In this document: positions 51,367 through 60,151 of the stretch, one piece after another
Layout of the letters: every line of letters begins with the position of its first letter
Position numbering within the stretch: the first letter of the stretch is position 1
Origin: Streptomyces colonosanans
GTDB lineage: Bacteria; Actinomycetota; Actinomycetes; Streptomycetales; Streptomycetaceae
Reading direction: 5' to 3'
NCBI RefSeq assembly: GCF_001866645.1
Contig: NZ_MLYP01000026.1
Span: forward strand, 1 to 64,000
DNA: 64,000 nucleotides
The notes under the pieces: model-generated
Seen by the model: the letters and a program-made list of their open reading frames with translations, nothing else
Databases searched by the model: none
Told to the model about the DNA's origin: nothing
Position numbers and translations under genes: made by a program

Positions 51367-52311
51367 ATGAACGCAGACTCGACGTCCGAATCCAGTAATG
51401 TGAGCCTGCAGGCACACCGAGGAGTCGCGTTGTTACGGTGCGAGGCGGTCGGCAAACGTTACGGCGGGGGACGGTGGGTCCTTCATGACGTCAACATGCA
51501 GGTCTCGGGGGGCGATGTCCTCGCGGTGGTGGGCGGCAACGGTTCGGGGAAGTCGACCCTGTTGAGGATCCTCGTCGGGCTGTCGCGGCCCACTTCCGGG
51601 ACCGTGTCGGGCCGACCACCGCACATCGGTTACGTACCGGACCGGTTCACCGCACACGACCGCATCTCGGCGATCTCCTACCTCACCCACATGGGGCGCA
51701 TCCGCGGCATGTCGGCCTCCGCCGCCCGTGCCCGGGGGAACCACCTGCTGGAGCGGCTGTCCCTGGTGGGCGGCCCGAACGCGTCGCTGCGCACACTGTC
51801 GAAGGGCAACGCGCAGAAGGTGGCTCTCGCCCAGGCCCTGCTCGTCCAGCCGGACCTGCTGGTCCTGGACGAACCCTGGTCGGGCCTGGACGCCTCGGCC
51901 CACGGGGTCCTGGCCGAGTTCATCGACGAAGCGGCCGCACAGGGCGGGGCGGTGCTCTTCACCGACCACCGCGAGGCAATCACCGAGACACAGGCCGGCG
52001 GCGCCTACGCCATCAACAACGGTCAGGTCACCTGGCGTGGCGGTCGGCACGCCAGGAGCCGTACCTCGATGGTCGAGCTCGTCCTGGCCGCGCCGCCCAC
52101 CGACGTCAGGCCGGTCGAGGTGAACTGGCGTACGCTGCCAGGCGTGGTGAATGCCACCCGGCGCGGCGAGGCGATCGTCCTGCGAGTGGCGCGGGAGCAC
52201 TCGGACACCGTGCTCCTGACGGCCCTGCAGCACCAGTGGTCGGTGGAGGGCCTGGCCGGAACCGCAGACGAACCCGGATCCCGGGCAGATGCGAAAAGGG
52301 CCGCCCTGTGA
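51367..52311 (+). CDS. ABC transporter ATPase with degenerate signature
   Basis: A 314-aa exporter-type ATPase. Walker A GGNGSGKST is at residues about 56-64, Walker B DLLVLDEPWSGLD, and the H-loop FTDHRE. The signature motif is SKGNAQK where LSGGQ is usual, a variant seen in CcmA/NatA-like ATPases. After about residue 225 a 90-residue C-terminal extension follows. ATG at 51367. The permease gene overlaps its stop (GTGA). Confidence 0.88.
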   Translation: MNADSTSESSNVSLQAHRGVALLRCEAVGKRYGGGRWVLHDVNMQVSGGDVLAVVGGNGSGKSTLLRILVGLSRPTSGTVSGRPPHIGYVPDRFTAHDRISAISYLTHMGRIRGMSASAARARGNHLLERLSLVGGPNASLRTLSKGNAQKVALAQALLVQPDLLVLDEPWSGLDASAHGVLAEFIDEAAAQGGAVLFTDHREAITETQAGGAYAINNGQVTWRGGRHARSRTSMVELVLAAPPTDVRPVEVNWRTLPGVVNATRRGEAIVLRVAREHSDTVLLTALQHQWSVEGLAGTADEPGSRADAKRAAL

Positions 52312-52964
52312 TCGCTCTGATCCGCTACATGTTCACGGTGCTGCTGCTCTCGCAGCGCTACCTCGCGCCACTGCTGCTGTTCCTCGGTCTGGTGACCGTG
52401 CTGACCAGCAGCGACACCGGCCCGCTTGCCGCCACCTACGCCGCGGTGGCCGGGGCCATGTTGCTGTGCTCGGCCTGGCTGACCATGGCGTCGGTCGGTC
52501 TGGAGGACCAGTCGCACCGCTCGGTCATCGTCGTCAGCGCCGGCAGCCACCTTCGCGTCCTGCTCGGCACAGTCGGGGCGGTCGCCGTGTGGTGCCTGAT
52601 GCTGACGGCGGCCGGTCTGGTGCTGCCGCTGATGTTGGGGCCCCATGTACCGGGCCTCGCCGACCTGACGCTGGGAACCGAGGCCCAACTCACGTGTGCC
52701 TTCACCGGCACGGCCGTAGGGCTCATCTGCTCGCGGCTGGTGTTCCGACGGCAGGGCTACGCGCTCGTCCTCGCCCTGGTGCTCCTGCTGGCCGCGCTGG
52801 TGGGCAAGGGCGTTTCCCCGGTCAACATCATGCTCACCCGTCTGCAGAACGTGTCGAACTCGACGGACGTCCTGGTCTCGACGAGCGTCCAACTCATCGC
52901 CGCCGCCGGCTTCCTGACGGCCGGAGTTGCCATCACACAGGCGATCAACCTCAGAAAGAGGTAA
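52308..52964 (+). CDS. ABC-2-like membrane permease, 218 aa
   Basis: Six hydrophobic helices: FTVLLLSQRYLAPLLLFLGL, LAATYAAVAGAMLLCSAWL, VLLGTVGAVAVWCLMLTAAGLVLPLML, CAFTGTAVGLICSRLVF, ALVLALVLLLAALVG and LIAAAGFLTAGVAIT. It is translationally coupled to the ATPase gene and is the membrane half of the exporter. Sequence identity to a named family is not obvious. Confidence 0.75.
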   Translation: MIALIRYMFTVLLLSQRYLAPLLLFLGLVTVLTSSDTGPLAATYAAVAGAMLLCSAWLTMASVGLEDQSHRSVIVVSAGSHLRVLLGTVGAVAVWCLMLTAAGLVLPLMLGPHVPGLADLTLGTEAQLTCAFTGTAVGLICSRLVFRRQGYALVLALVLLLAALVGKGVSPVNIMLTRLQNVSNSTDVLVSTSVQLIAAAGFLTAGVAITQAINLRKR

Positions 52965-53066
52965 GCCCTGTCCGCGGCGGCACCGTCCCCGTCGAGAAGC
53001 GACTTGTCGCCCTGGCGTCCTGGGACACGCGGGACGCCGGATGATGCCCAGCGGGCCCAGTGGGCA

Positions 53067-53280
53067 TCAGATACCGGCGACACCTCCCTGAATCGCCGGC
53101 ACGGCCAGCCGCACCCGGTTGGGGCTGGCCGTCTTGGTCATCAGGTTCGACACATGGGTCTTCACGGTCGTCATCCCGATGTGCATCCGGTCCGTGATCT
53201 CTCCGTTGGACAGCCCGGCCGCCACGTGGCGCAGTACCTCCTGCTCGCGTTCGGTGAACCGGGCGGCCCCGCGCTGCCCT
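53067..53280 (-). pseudogene. C-terminal HTH remnant of a NarL/LuxR-type response regulator
   Basis: On the minus strand, FTEREQEVLRHVAAGLSNGEITDRMHIGMTTVKTHVSNLM and a final TASPNRVRLAVPAI then stop at 53069-53067. This is a full LuxR HTH, but the receiver domain is absent and upstream sequence is not homologous. The usual LTxREQEVL start is intact only from the Phe. Probably a decayed regulator of the neighbouring ABC transporter. Confidence 0.65.
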
Positions 53281-53499
53281 CGGCCTCCAGCGCACCGGAA
53301 AGATCATCACCAGCGCGTAGGCGTGGCGGAAGCGCCTACGTGCCCGGCCGTATCCGGATGGTGCCGCCGTTCATGCACATGGGCCCCCGCTACGCCCTGG
53401 CGGAAGGTGGCCTCGGAAGCCGACCATCACACGATCGGGCTCAACCTTCTTCGGCTACCGCTCCCCGGGTAGCGGTAGCCGAGTCCCAGGGCCGTTTGG

Positions 53500-55257
53500 T
53501 CAGGTGGCGCAGGTGACATCCGCGCGTGGCAGGCGGCCGTCGGCGAGGTACCTGTTGACGGTCGCGTCGACACAGGAGCTGCCGAAGACTCCGTACACCG
53601 CGTGCTGGTATGCGCCGCGGAGAGTGACCAGTCGGGACGCCGGCCACATACGGCGCACCGTCTGCGCGCTCTGGTAGGTGGTGCGCGGGTCACCGGTCGC
53701 GTTGACCAGCAGGGCCGACAGGTCGTCCCTGATCGTGGTGGGGTGCTCGCGCGGCGGGTCCCAGAAGGCGCACGGACCGATGTTGTCCGTGACGGGGCCG
53801 AACAGCGGGTCCTTCCTGCGGGCGCGCTGGACATCACGCCAGTACGTCTCGGGATCGCGCGGCGCGGCCACGTCGCCGCACAGGATCGCCGTCTGCACGC
53901 TGCCGTAGTGCGAGCCGCTTCCGGTCAGCACGAACGAGAGTGTGTCGGCCAGCCACGGGGCCGGGGTGACGGCGTGGCCGTCGGCGGCACGTCGCATGTC
54001 TCGCACGGCCTGGGCGAGATCCCCGTACGCCGCGTCGTTGTCCTGCGAGAGGCCGTTGAAGACGATGACGGGTACGAGGTGGTCGTCCACGCGGTGGCCG
54101 CCCAGCGACAGGGGCGTGCGTGCGGCGGCCGCCTGGACCCGGTCCACGGCTGCCAGTACCGCGTCCCGGGTGCGGCCCAGGCCGTACGTCACGTCGCGGG
54201 CGGCGGCCCAGACTGCCCAGTCCTTCAGGGCGTGCCGGTTGGCCGCCCTCGCACTGCGCAGCAGCCGCGGGCTGTAGCGGTCGGCGGAGAGCACGCCGTC
54301 GAGGACGACGCGGTCGGTGCGGCCGGGGAACATCGTGGCGTACACCTGGCCTAGGTAACTTCCGTACGAGTAGCCGAGATAGGAGATCCGACGCTCGCCG
54401 AGCGCGGCGCGGATGACGTCCATGTCCCGGGCGGTGTTCCGGGTGGTGACGTAGGGCAGCACGTCGCCTTCGTGGGTGCGGCAGAGCTGGGCGAGTTCCC
54501 GGGCGAGGGCCGTCGAGTGATCGAAGCCGGCGCGGCCGGTACCCGCACCGCGGATGAAGGAGCCGGTGGGCCAGTGGCAGTCCAGCGGGGTGCTCCGGCC
54601 GACGAAGCGCGGGTCCACCCCCACCACGTCGTAGCGTCGGCCGACGTCCTTCATCGTCTCGCGCACCCACGGCGGGTCGCCGATCGTCGGCCCGCCGGGG
54701 CCGCCGCCGTTGAGCAGCAATGCTCCCACGCGGTGTTTGGTGTCGGTGGCCCTGATCCGGGAGATCGCGACGGTGATCGTGCGGCCGTCCGGCGCGTCGT
54801 AGTTCAACGGCACGGTGACATCGGCGCATTGGGCGCCCGCTTGCCGGAGTTCCTTCCCGGTGTCGTCGTCCGGTCCGAGCACACAGCTCTTCCAGGTGAG
54901 GTGCTGCCGGTGGTAGCGGGCCAAGGGGTCCGGGGAGGCGTGAGCCGTGGCCGGCACCGACGCGAGCGTCAGCGCGCCGGCGAGGCACACGACGACGGCT
55001 TGCGCGCTTCGCGACGCGAACCGCCGCAACGACTCGGGGAGCAAGAGGGAGTGGGTGAAGGAGCGGCGTCCGGTGCGGTCGATCGCAAGGCGCCGGAAGG
55101 TCCTCGTAGCGGAGCTATCAGGACGTTTCGGCAACGCCGCGAGCGGCCGTGCCGGACGCCGCGAGGCCGCTCCCTGTTGCTCCCCAAATCGTAAGCCTCT
55201 GGAGGCCGCGGGCGCGCCGAGGGAGGCGGGGTTGCCCGAGGGAGTCGAGGTGGTCAT
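53500..55257 (-). CDS. Secreted S33/TAP-like alpha/beta-hydrolase
   Basis: A 585-aa exported hydrolase related to the one at 41.4 kb. The core begins HLTWKSCVLGPDDD. Oxyanion motif LLLNGGGPGGPTIGDP is followed by the nucleophile ISYLGYSYGSYLG, Asp in LLVNATGDPRTTY and His in LRGAYQHAVYG. About 70 polar residues precede the signal helix AVVVCLAGALTLASVPATAHA, so the true start may lie later than the ATG at 55257. That ATG overlaps the serine-hydrolase stop, giving translational coupling. Confidence 0.88.
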   Translation of the reverse strand: MTTSTPSGNPASLGAPAASRGLRFGEQQGAASRRPARPLAALPKRPDSSATRTFRRLAIDRTGRRSFTHSLLLPESLRRFASRSAQAVVVCLAGALTLASVPATAHASPDPLARYHRQHLTWKSCVLGPDDDTGKELRQAGAQCADVTVPLNYDAPDGRTITVAISRIRATDTKHRVGALLLNGGGPGGPTIGDPPWVRETMKDVGRRYDVVGVDPRFVGRSTPLDCHWPTGSFIRGAGTGRAGFDHSTALARELAQLCRTHEGDVLPYVTTRNTARDMDVIRAALGERRISYLGYSYGSYLGQVYATMFPGRTDRVVLDGVLSADRYSPRLLRSARAANRHALKDWAVWAAARDVTYGLGRTRDAVLAAVDRVQAAAARTPLSLGGHRVDDHLVPVIVFNGLSQDNDAAYGDLAQAVRDMRRAADGHAVTPAPWLADTLSFVLTGSGSHYGSVQTAILCGDVAAPRDPETYWRDVQRARRKDPLFGPVTDNIGPCAFWDPPREHPTTIRDDLSALLVNATGDPRTTYQSAQTVRRMWPASRLVTLRGAYQHAVYGVFGSSCVDATVNRYLADGRLPRADVTCAT

Positions 55258-56462
55258 TCGGTTGCCCTTTCGGACGAGGTGTGTTCGCACAGGGACGCGT
55301 CGACGACGGCGAGGAAGTCCTGTTCGGCCTGGAGCGTGGACGGCACCTCGTTCAGGGCGATGGCCACGCTCCGGCCGCCGGGTCCGACGGCGGTCAGCGC
55401 GCGGTGGCCGCCGGGCACGGTTCCCGAATGTCCCCACCACCGGCCGCCGCAAGACATCGGTGAGGAGATCAGGCCGAGCCCATAGCGGGCGCCGGGCCAC
55501 AGACGGTCCGGATCGGCGGCCATCGTCCTGCGCATGTCTTTGAGCTGGGCCTCGGGCAGCAGGTGCCCGCCAAGCAGTGACGTGGTGAACCGCGTCAGGT
55601 CGGCCGGCGTGGAGACCAGGGCGCCACCGACGCCCGCGAAGGTCATGTTCCAGGCGGTACCGTCGGTGCGGTGGCCGTCGTCCGCTGTGAAGTAGCTGCG
55701 GGAGTGGGGGCCGTGGACGCGGGTGTCGTCGCCGGGCCAGTACGTGTCGCTCAGACCGAGAGGTCTGATGATGCGCCGGGTGATCTCCGACTCGGGAGAG
55801 CGGCCGGTGACGTCGTGGACGATCATTCCGAGGAGAAGGTAATTGGTGGTGGCGTAGTGCCAGTTGCCCTGCGGACGCGGCAGTTGAAGGGCGCGTGCGA
55901 CGAGGTCGCGCGGCTCGAAGTGGCGATGGCGCAACAGCTCGGGTTGCTCCCACTCGGGGGCCTCGAGGTAGTCGGGCAACCCGCTGGTGTGCTGCAGGAG
56001 TTGCCGTACGGTGATCCGGCGGCCGTCGTAGCCGTTCGTCCGGATCAGACCGGGCAGGTAGAGGTCGACGGGGGCATCGAGGGACAGGCGGTTCTCGGCC
56101 GCGAGTTGCAGGACGACGGTCGCGGTGAACACCTTGGTGACACTTCCGACGCGCAGCCGGTCGGCGGTGCTCATGGGGCGCCCGGTGCGCAGGTCGGCCG
56201 TTCCGGCCGTCTCGGTCCAACGCCCGCAGGGCGGGGCCGCGGAGCCGTCGGTGGCCAGCACCGCGGCTCCCGCGATCCCGTCGCGGGCGGTCAGGACGCC
56301 CAGCGCCCGGCGGACCTTGTCGTGCGTGGCGCAACGGGTGGATGAGTGTGAGGTCGCGGCCTGCGCCGTGCCCGCCGGAGCGCCGACCAGCGCGACGACT
56401 GCGACCAGGGCTGCGAGGCCGCGGCGTTTACCGGGCGAGAAGCCCGCAGAGAAGGTGGTCAT
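55254..56462 (-). CDS. Secreted class C beta-lactamase-fold serine hydrolase (D,D-carboxypeptidase type)
   Basis: A 402-aa exported penicillin-binding-fold enzyme. The signal peptide (GKRRGLAALVAVVALVGAPAGTAQA) precedes the catalytic SVTK (Ser about 107, Lys about 110). HYATTNYLLLG occupies the Y-x-N position, and WWGHSGTVPGG supplies the third H-x-G motif. D-Ala-D-Ala carboxypeptidase or esterase activity is likely; beta-lactam resistance is not implied. The start is the ATG at 56462. Coupled to the S33 hydrolase, so both probably act on extracellular peptides. Confidence 0.9.
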   Translation of the reverse strand: MTTFSAGFSPGKRRGLAALVAVVALVGAPAGTAQAATSHSSTRCATHDKVRRALGVLTARDGIAGAAVLATDGSAAPPCGRWTETAGTADLRTGRPMSTADRLRVGSVTKVFTATVVLQLAAENRLSLDAPVDLYLPGLIRTNGYDGRRITVRQLLQHTSGLPDYLEAPEWEQPELLRHRHFEPRDLVARALQLPRPQGNWHYATTNYLLLGMIVHDVTGRSPESEITRRIIRPLGLSDTYWPGDDTRVHGPHSRSYFTADDGHRTDGTAWNMTFAGVGGALVSTPADLTRFTTSLLGGHLLPEAQLKDMRRTMAADPDRLWPGARYGLGLISSPMSCGGRWWGHSGTVPGGHRALTAVGPGGRSVAIALNEVPSTLQAEQDFLAVVDASLCEHTSSERATE

Positions 56463-56764
56463 GCCACACCAGACTAGGCACGGTCCCTGGCGTGAACACT
56501 CCGGCAGACAGGTGCTTCAGGGTGGGGGAAACCCCAACGCGGAGCCGGGGGGTAACCCGCCCGAAGCCCTCGTGCCGATGGCTCAGGAATCCGGCCCCGT
56601 GGGACCGTCACGGCCTCACGACCGGTCCGGAGTCGGCGACCAAGTCCTCGGCACCTTCCTTACCGCCTACCGCTGAACCGTTCCCGGCAAGCAAGTGGGC
56701 CCATGGCACTTCCGGATGGCCCATCTATGCTGAACCTCAGCAGTCCAGGCGGGAGGGACAGTCG
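56463..56764. other. Intergenic region without recognisable gene
   Basis: A 302-bp divergent spacer. A TATGCT at about 56726 could be a -10 for the downstream gene but has no good -35. Nothing else recognisable is present. Confidence 0.35.
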
Positions 56765-57130
56765 ATGAAATGGATCTGGTGGCTCCTCATCCTCTTCTGG
56801 ACGGGTGGCTTCGCGTGGGTGGCCGACAACGTCCGCACCGCGCTGCGCAATCGGCACGAGCGCAAGTTGCAGTTGCTGGAGGCGGCGAAGCAGGAGCGCC
56901 TGGCTGTCGAAGCGGCGAACAAGGCGCCGGAGCCGGTGTGCGGATGCACGCACCATCTCGCCAAGCACGACAAGCAGGGCCGGTGCCACGAACGCGTCGA
57001 GGTGCCGACCGCCTGGGACGAGAACAAGAAGCCGCTGCGGTACGAGGCCGGCCAGTGCAACTGCCAGCAATACGTGGGGCCGCAGCCTCTGTCGCAGGTG
57101 TTCGCGGAGGATCTGACGGACCTCGCCTGA
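56765..57130 (+). CDS. Membrane-anchored cysteine-rich small protein
   Basis: A 121-aa protein with one N-terminal membrane helix (WIWWLLILFWTGGFAWVA), a charged helix (RNRHERKLQLLEAAKQERLAVEAAN) and a C-terminal module with CGCTHHLAKHDKQGRCHERVEV and GQCNCQQYVGP. The five Cys plus His residues (CxC...HH...H...C...CxC) suggest a zinc- or metal-binding knuckle. The ATG at 56765 follows GGGAGGG. Function unknown; conserved in streptomycetes as far as I recall. Confidence 0.72.
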   Translation: MKWIWWLLILFWTGGFAWVADNVRTALRNRHERKLQLLEAAKQERLAVEAANKAPEPVCGCTHHLAKHDKQGRCHERVEVPTAWDENKKPLRYEAGQCNCQQYVGPQPLSQVFAEDLTDLA

Positions 57131-57562
57131 CACGACGGCAAGGCCTGGAGCCTGTCGGACGACTGCGGCGACGCGCGACCCGTCGGCGGGATCACACGGA
57201 ACGGTGATCCCGAGGAGGCCGACAGTGCAACGGCCGGAGAACATTCACCAGCAGCGCCCCCTCCGGTCGTACCCGGCCTTGATGCGTGAGGACGGAGTGC
57301 AGGCCGTGAGCGGCGAACCCGTAGGCTGCTGCGAGTCCAAGCACGGGCTTCTGAACGGGCGTTGACGCTTACCAGACTGCTAAGATCATCGAACTTTCAG
57401 CAGGCTGGCGCCGCGTCATGTACGCGTCACGGGGAGCAGTCTCGAAGGCCCCATCGCGAAGGAGTAGTTGTTCGTCTGCCGGTAAGACCCGCGGCCCGCG
57501 AATCGAGGGGCCACGGAGCGCGGCCAATAGCTGCTTCTGCGAGGCGACTTGAAGAGAGTCTC
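57131..57562. other. Spacer upstream of the conservon, one hairpin
   Basis: About 430 bp with no gene supported. GGGATCAC (57188-57195) pairs with GTGATCCC (57204-57211), a possible terminator of the preceding gene or an operator. TTGACG at 57362 and TAAGAT at 57381 are promoter-like but 13 bp apart, too close for a standard pair. Confidence 0.4.
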
Positions 57563-58753
57563 ATGACTTCACTGATCAAGGATCCACTCCTGTGGATCTT
57601 GCTGGTAGTACTGATCGCTGCGGCTGTCGCAGTGAATCGAGCCCGGAGAACCAACATGGCGCTCCGGAAACAGAACACCGATCTTCGCTCGGTCCGGGAC
57701 GGACTCCACATGGAGACCCAGAGACTGCAGAGCGGGTACGCGGCACTGCGGAACGACCAGGAGCGAGCCCTGGCGGAGGTGCGCGGCGACGCGGAAGCGG
57801 AGACGAAGGACGTTCTCAAGGCGTGGATGCGCAGCTTGCAGGTTCTGGCCGATCAGCAGCAGCGCTCCATCAGCGATCTGGCGAAGCTGAAGTACGGCAA
57901 TGATCCGCAGATCCTCGCCGACTTGATGACGATCGACCACACCAACAGTCAGTTCGGTCGGCGCGCTCAGGGCATCGCCGCGCTGTGCGGAGGTTGGCTG
58001 GGACGCCGCGAGACGGCCGCGTCCGTGTATGACGTGGCGCGTAGCGCCACGGGTCGTGTCAAGCACTACGACCGGGTGAAGATTCACAATCAGGTCAGTG
58101 TCCACGTGACCGCCACAGCTGTGGAGCCGGTGGCCGTCGTTCTCGCGGAACTGCTGGACAACGCCACCAACTACAGCGCGCCGGGCACCCCCGTCGAGAT
58201 CAACATCCAGCCCGTTCCTACCGGTATCTGCCTGATCGTCGACGATGCCGGTCTCGGGATCAGCCAGGAGGAGAAGGATCGTGCCTCCGCTCTGCTGAAC
58301 CCGCAGGCACCGGTCTCGATCACCAGCCTCGGCAACCCGCCCCGGGTCGGATTCGCTGTCGCCGGAGTCCTCTCCGACCGGTACGGCTTCAAGGTTTCCG
58401 TCGATTCCGTATCGCCGTACGGAGGCGTACGCGCGGTCATCCTCCTGCCGGAGAGCCTCTTGACCAACGAAGCCCCCGAACCTGTGACCGACACGCCCGC
58501 CGACACCGGTACGCCGGAGGTCGCGCCGCGCGTGGCAGCGGTGCCGGCCCCGGTGTCGATCATCGGGACAACCGCGGGCGGGCTGCCCAAACGCCGTCGA
58601 GCAGTCGCAGTTGTACCACCGCCCTCCGTTTCGGAGTCGGAGCAAGAGCCTGAGCGCGACAGCGAGTTGACCGCGTCCCGCCTCGGCGCCTTCGCCCGCG
58701 TAGCGCTCCGCGAACGGGACACGACCACCACGGAAGGATCAGAAGACCAGTGA
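57563..58753 (+). CDS. cvnA: Conservon sensor-like ATPase CvnA
   Basis: A 396-aa membrane-tethered histidine-kinase-like protein. One helix (LLWILLVVLIAAAVAVN) is followed by a coiled coil (LRKQNTDLRSVRDGLHMETQRL), an IDHTNSQFGRRAQGIAALCGG region in place of the HisKA box, and an HATPase domain with ELLDNATNYSAPG (about 196-208) and DDAGLGI. The C-terminal 100 residues are Pro/Ala-rich. In conservons CvnA assembles with CvnB-D at the membrane. The ATG at 57563 follows GAGAG; cvnB overlaps by GTGA. Confidence 0.93.
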   Translation: MTSLIKDPLLWILLVVLIAAAVAVNRARRTNMALRKQNTDLRSVRDGLHMETQRLQSGYAALRNDQERALAEVRGDAEAETKDVLKAWMRSLQVLADQQQRSISDLAKLKYGNDPQILADLMTIDHTNSQFGRRAQGIAALCGGWLGRRETAASVYDVARSATGRVKHYDRVKIHNQVSVHVTATAVEPVAVVLAELLDNATNYSAPGTPVEINIQPVPTGICLIVDDAGLGISQEEKDRASALLNPQAPVSITSLGNPPRVGFAVAGVLSDRYGFKVSVDSVSPYGGVRAVILLPESLLTNEAPEPVTDTPADTGTPEVAPRVAAVPAPVSIIGTTAGGLPKRRRAVAVVPPPSVSESEQEPERDSELTASRLGAFARVALRERDTTTTEGSEDQ

Positions 58754-59151
58754 CGACCGATCTGTCGTGGGTACTCGACGACGTGACGAACGTGCAGGGC
58801 GCCCGCCACGCGATTCTCGTCTCGGCGGACGGACTGCTCCTGCAAGCCTCCCAGAACATCGGGCGGGACGACGCTGAGACGAACGCCGCGGCGATGAGTT
58901 CGATGCAGTCGCTCAGCCGCGCCGTCTCGGGCTTCGTGGCGAGTGGCAAGGGCATCTGGAAGCAGACCCTCCTGGAGTACGACGACGGCTGGATCTTCCT
59001 GATCGCCGCGGGCAGTGGGGCCTACCTGGCCGTCTCGGCGGCCCTCGACGTCGACATGGAGACGATGTCGATGCGTATGCAGAAGCAGGTGAAGGCCCTG
59101 GGCCGCGCACTGAGTACACCGGCCCGCCAGAGCACCGGTGCCGACGCATGA
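58750..59151 (+). CDS. cvnB: Conservon roadblock/LC7 protein CvnB
   Basis: A 133-aa roadblock/LC7-fold protein: LSWVLDDVTNVQGARHAILVSADGLLLQASQNI, FVASGKGIWKQTLLEYDDGWIFLIAAGSGAYLAV. In Streptomyces, CvnB proteins interact with the GTPase CvnD. Start and stop overlap neighbours by 4 bp. Confidence 0.93.
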   Translation: MTTDLSWVLDDVTNVQGARHAILVSADGLLLQASQNIGRDDAETNAAAMSSMQSLSRAVSGFVASGKGIWKQTLLEYDDGWIFLIAAGSGAYLAVSAALDVDMETMSMRMQKQVKALGRALSTPARQSTGADA

Positions 59152-59522
59152 CGACGCACGGCGAGGACGCTACCGTCTCCAGCGAACTCGTCCGCTCCTA
59201 CGTCATCACGGGCGGCCGGCGCCTGCCTTCGTCTGACGATCTGTCGCTGCACACCCTGGTCACGCTGGCTCCCGACCGGGAACTCCCCCTGGGGGCCAGC
59301 CCGGAAGTGCGCGCCATCTGGGATCTGTGCAGTGGAGGCTACCTGGCTGTGGCCGAAGTCGCGGCGCACTTGGGCCTGCCCGTAGGCGTCGCCCGTCTGC
59401 TGCTGAGCGATTTAGCCGAGCAAGGTCACCTGCTGCGCCGCGCCGCCCCGCCCCCTGCTCAGGCCGTCGATAGAGACCTCATCGAAAAGGTGCTGTATGG
59501 ACTCCAATCCCGTTTCGCCTGA
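59148..59522 (+). CDS. cvnC: Conservon DUF742 protein CvnC
   Basis: A 124-aa DUF742 protein with a winged-helix-like core: LVRSYVITGGRRLPSSDDLSLHTLVTL, AIWDLCSGGYLAVAEVAAHLGLPVGVARLLLSDLAEQGHL. The fold resembles DNA-binding wHTH but its role in the complex is undetermined. Its end overlaps cvnD by 26 bp. Confidence 0.92.
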   Translation: MTTHGEDATVSSELVRSYVITGGRRLPSSDDLSLHTLVTLAPDRELPLGASPEVRAIWDLCSGGYLAVAEVAAHLGLPVGVARLLLSDLAEQGHLLRRAAPPPAQAVDRDLIEKVLYGLQSRFA

Positions 59523-60087
59523 GTCCCGCTATGTCTCGGGTGCGGTGACCACCACCGCGAAGATCCTCGTGGTGGGCCACTTCGCCGTGGGCAAGACAAC
59601 GTTCATCGGCTCGCTGTCCGAGATAGCGCCACTGCGTACCGAGGAGAGGATGACGCAGGCGTCCACCCACGTGGACGATCTGCGCGGCGCGCCCGACAAG
59701 GTGACGACCACCGTCGCCCTGGACTTCGGACGCCTCACGCTCAGCGACGAGGTGGTGCTGTATCTCTTCGGCACGCCCGGTCAGCAGCGGTTCATGCAGC
59801 TGTGGGAGGACATGGCCCGGGGCTCGCTGGGGGCGCTGATCCTTGTCGATCCCGTCCGGCTGGCCGACTCGTTCCCGGTGATCGAACTCGTCGAGAAGTA
59901 CGGCCTCGAGTACTCCATCGCGGTGAACAGCTTCACCCCGGACGTCCAGTACGGGGAGGCCGAGATCCGTGAGGCACTCGACCTCTTGCCCGACACACCC
60001 GTCTCGTACTGCGACGCCCGGAAGCGAGAGTCGTCAGCCATGGCACTGATCACCCTGGTGAAGCATCTCCTCGCCCGTACGGCCTGA
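59497..60087 (+). CDS. cvnD: Conservon small GTPase CvnD
   Basis: A 196-aa MglA/Ras-like GTPase. G1 GHFAVGKTT is at residues 27-35, G3 FGTPGQQRF follows, and the G4 position reads AVNSFTPD in place of NKxD, a change common to this family. Extended TTTVALDFGRLTLSD precedes G3. It probably cycles on the CvnB platform and links to the downstream P450. Confidence 0.93.
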   Translation: MDSNPVSPESRYVSGAVTTTAKILVVGHFAVGKTTFIGSLSEIAPLRTEERMTQASTHVDDLRGAPDKVTTTVALDFGRLTLSDEVVLYLFGTPGQQRFMQLWEDMARGSLGALILVDPVRLADSFPVIELVEKYGLEYSIAVNSFTPDVQYGEAEIREALDLLPDTPVSYCDARKRESSAMALITLVKHLLARTA

Positions 60088-60151
60088 ACCCGCCGCCTTT
60101 CGCTATCACGGCCCGGAACGTCAGAACTCCGGGAACTCAAAGGAACACCTG

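Noticed and set aside
53300..53472. Possible coding remnant on the plus strand
   Set aside because: The translated frames gave no recognisable family; only the LuxR fragment at 53067-53280 is supported.
57362..57386. TTGACG...TAAGAT as conservon promoter
   Set aside because: The spacing is 13 bp, outside the normal 16-19 bp range; kept only as a note in the spacer entry.
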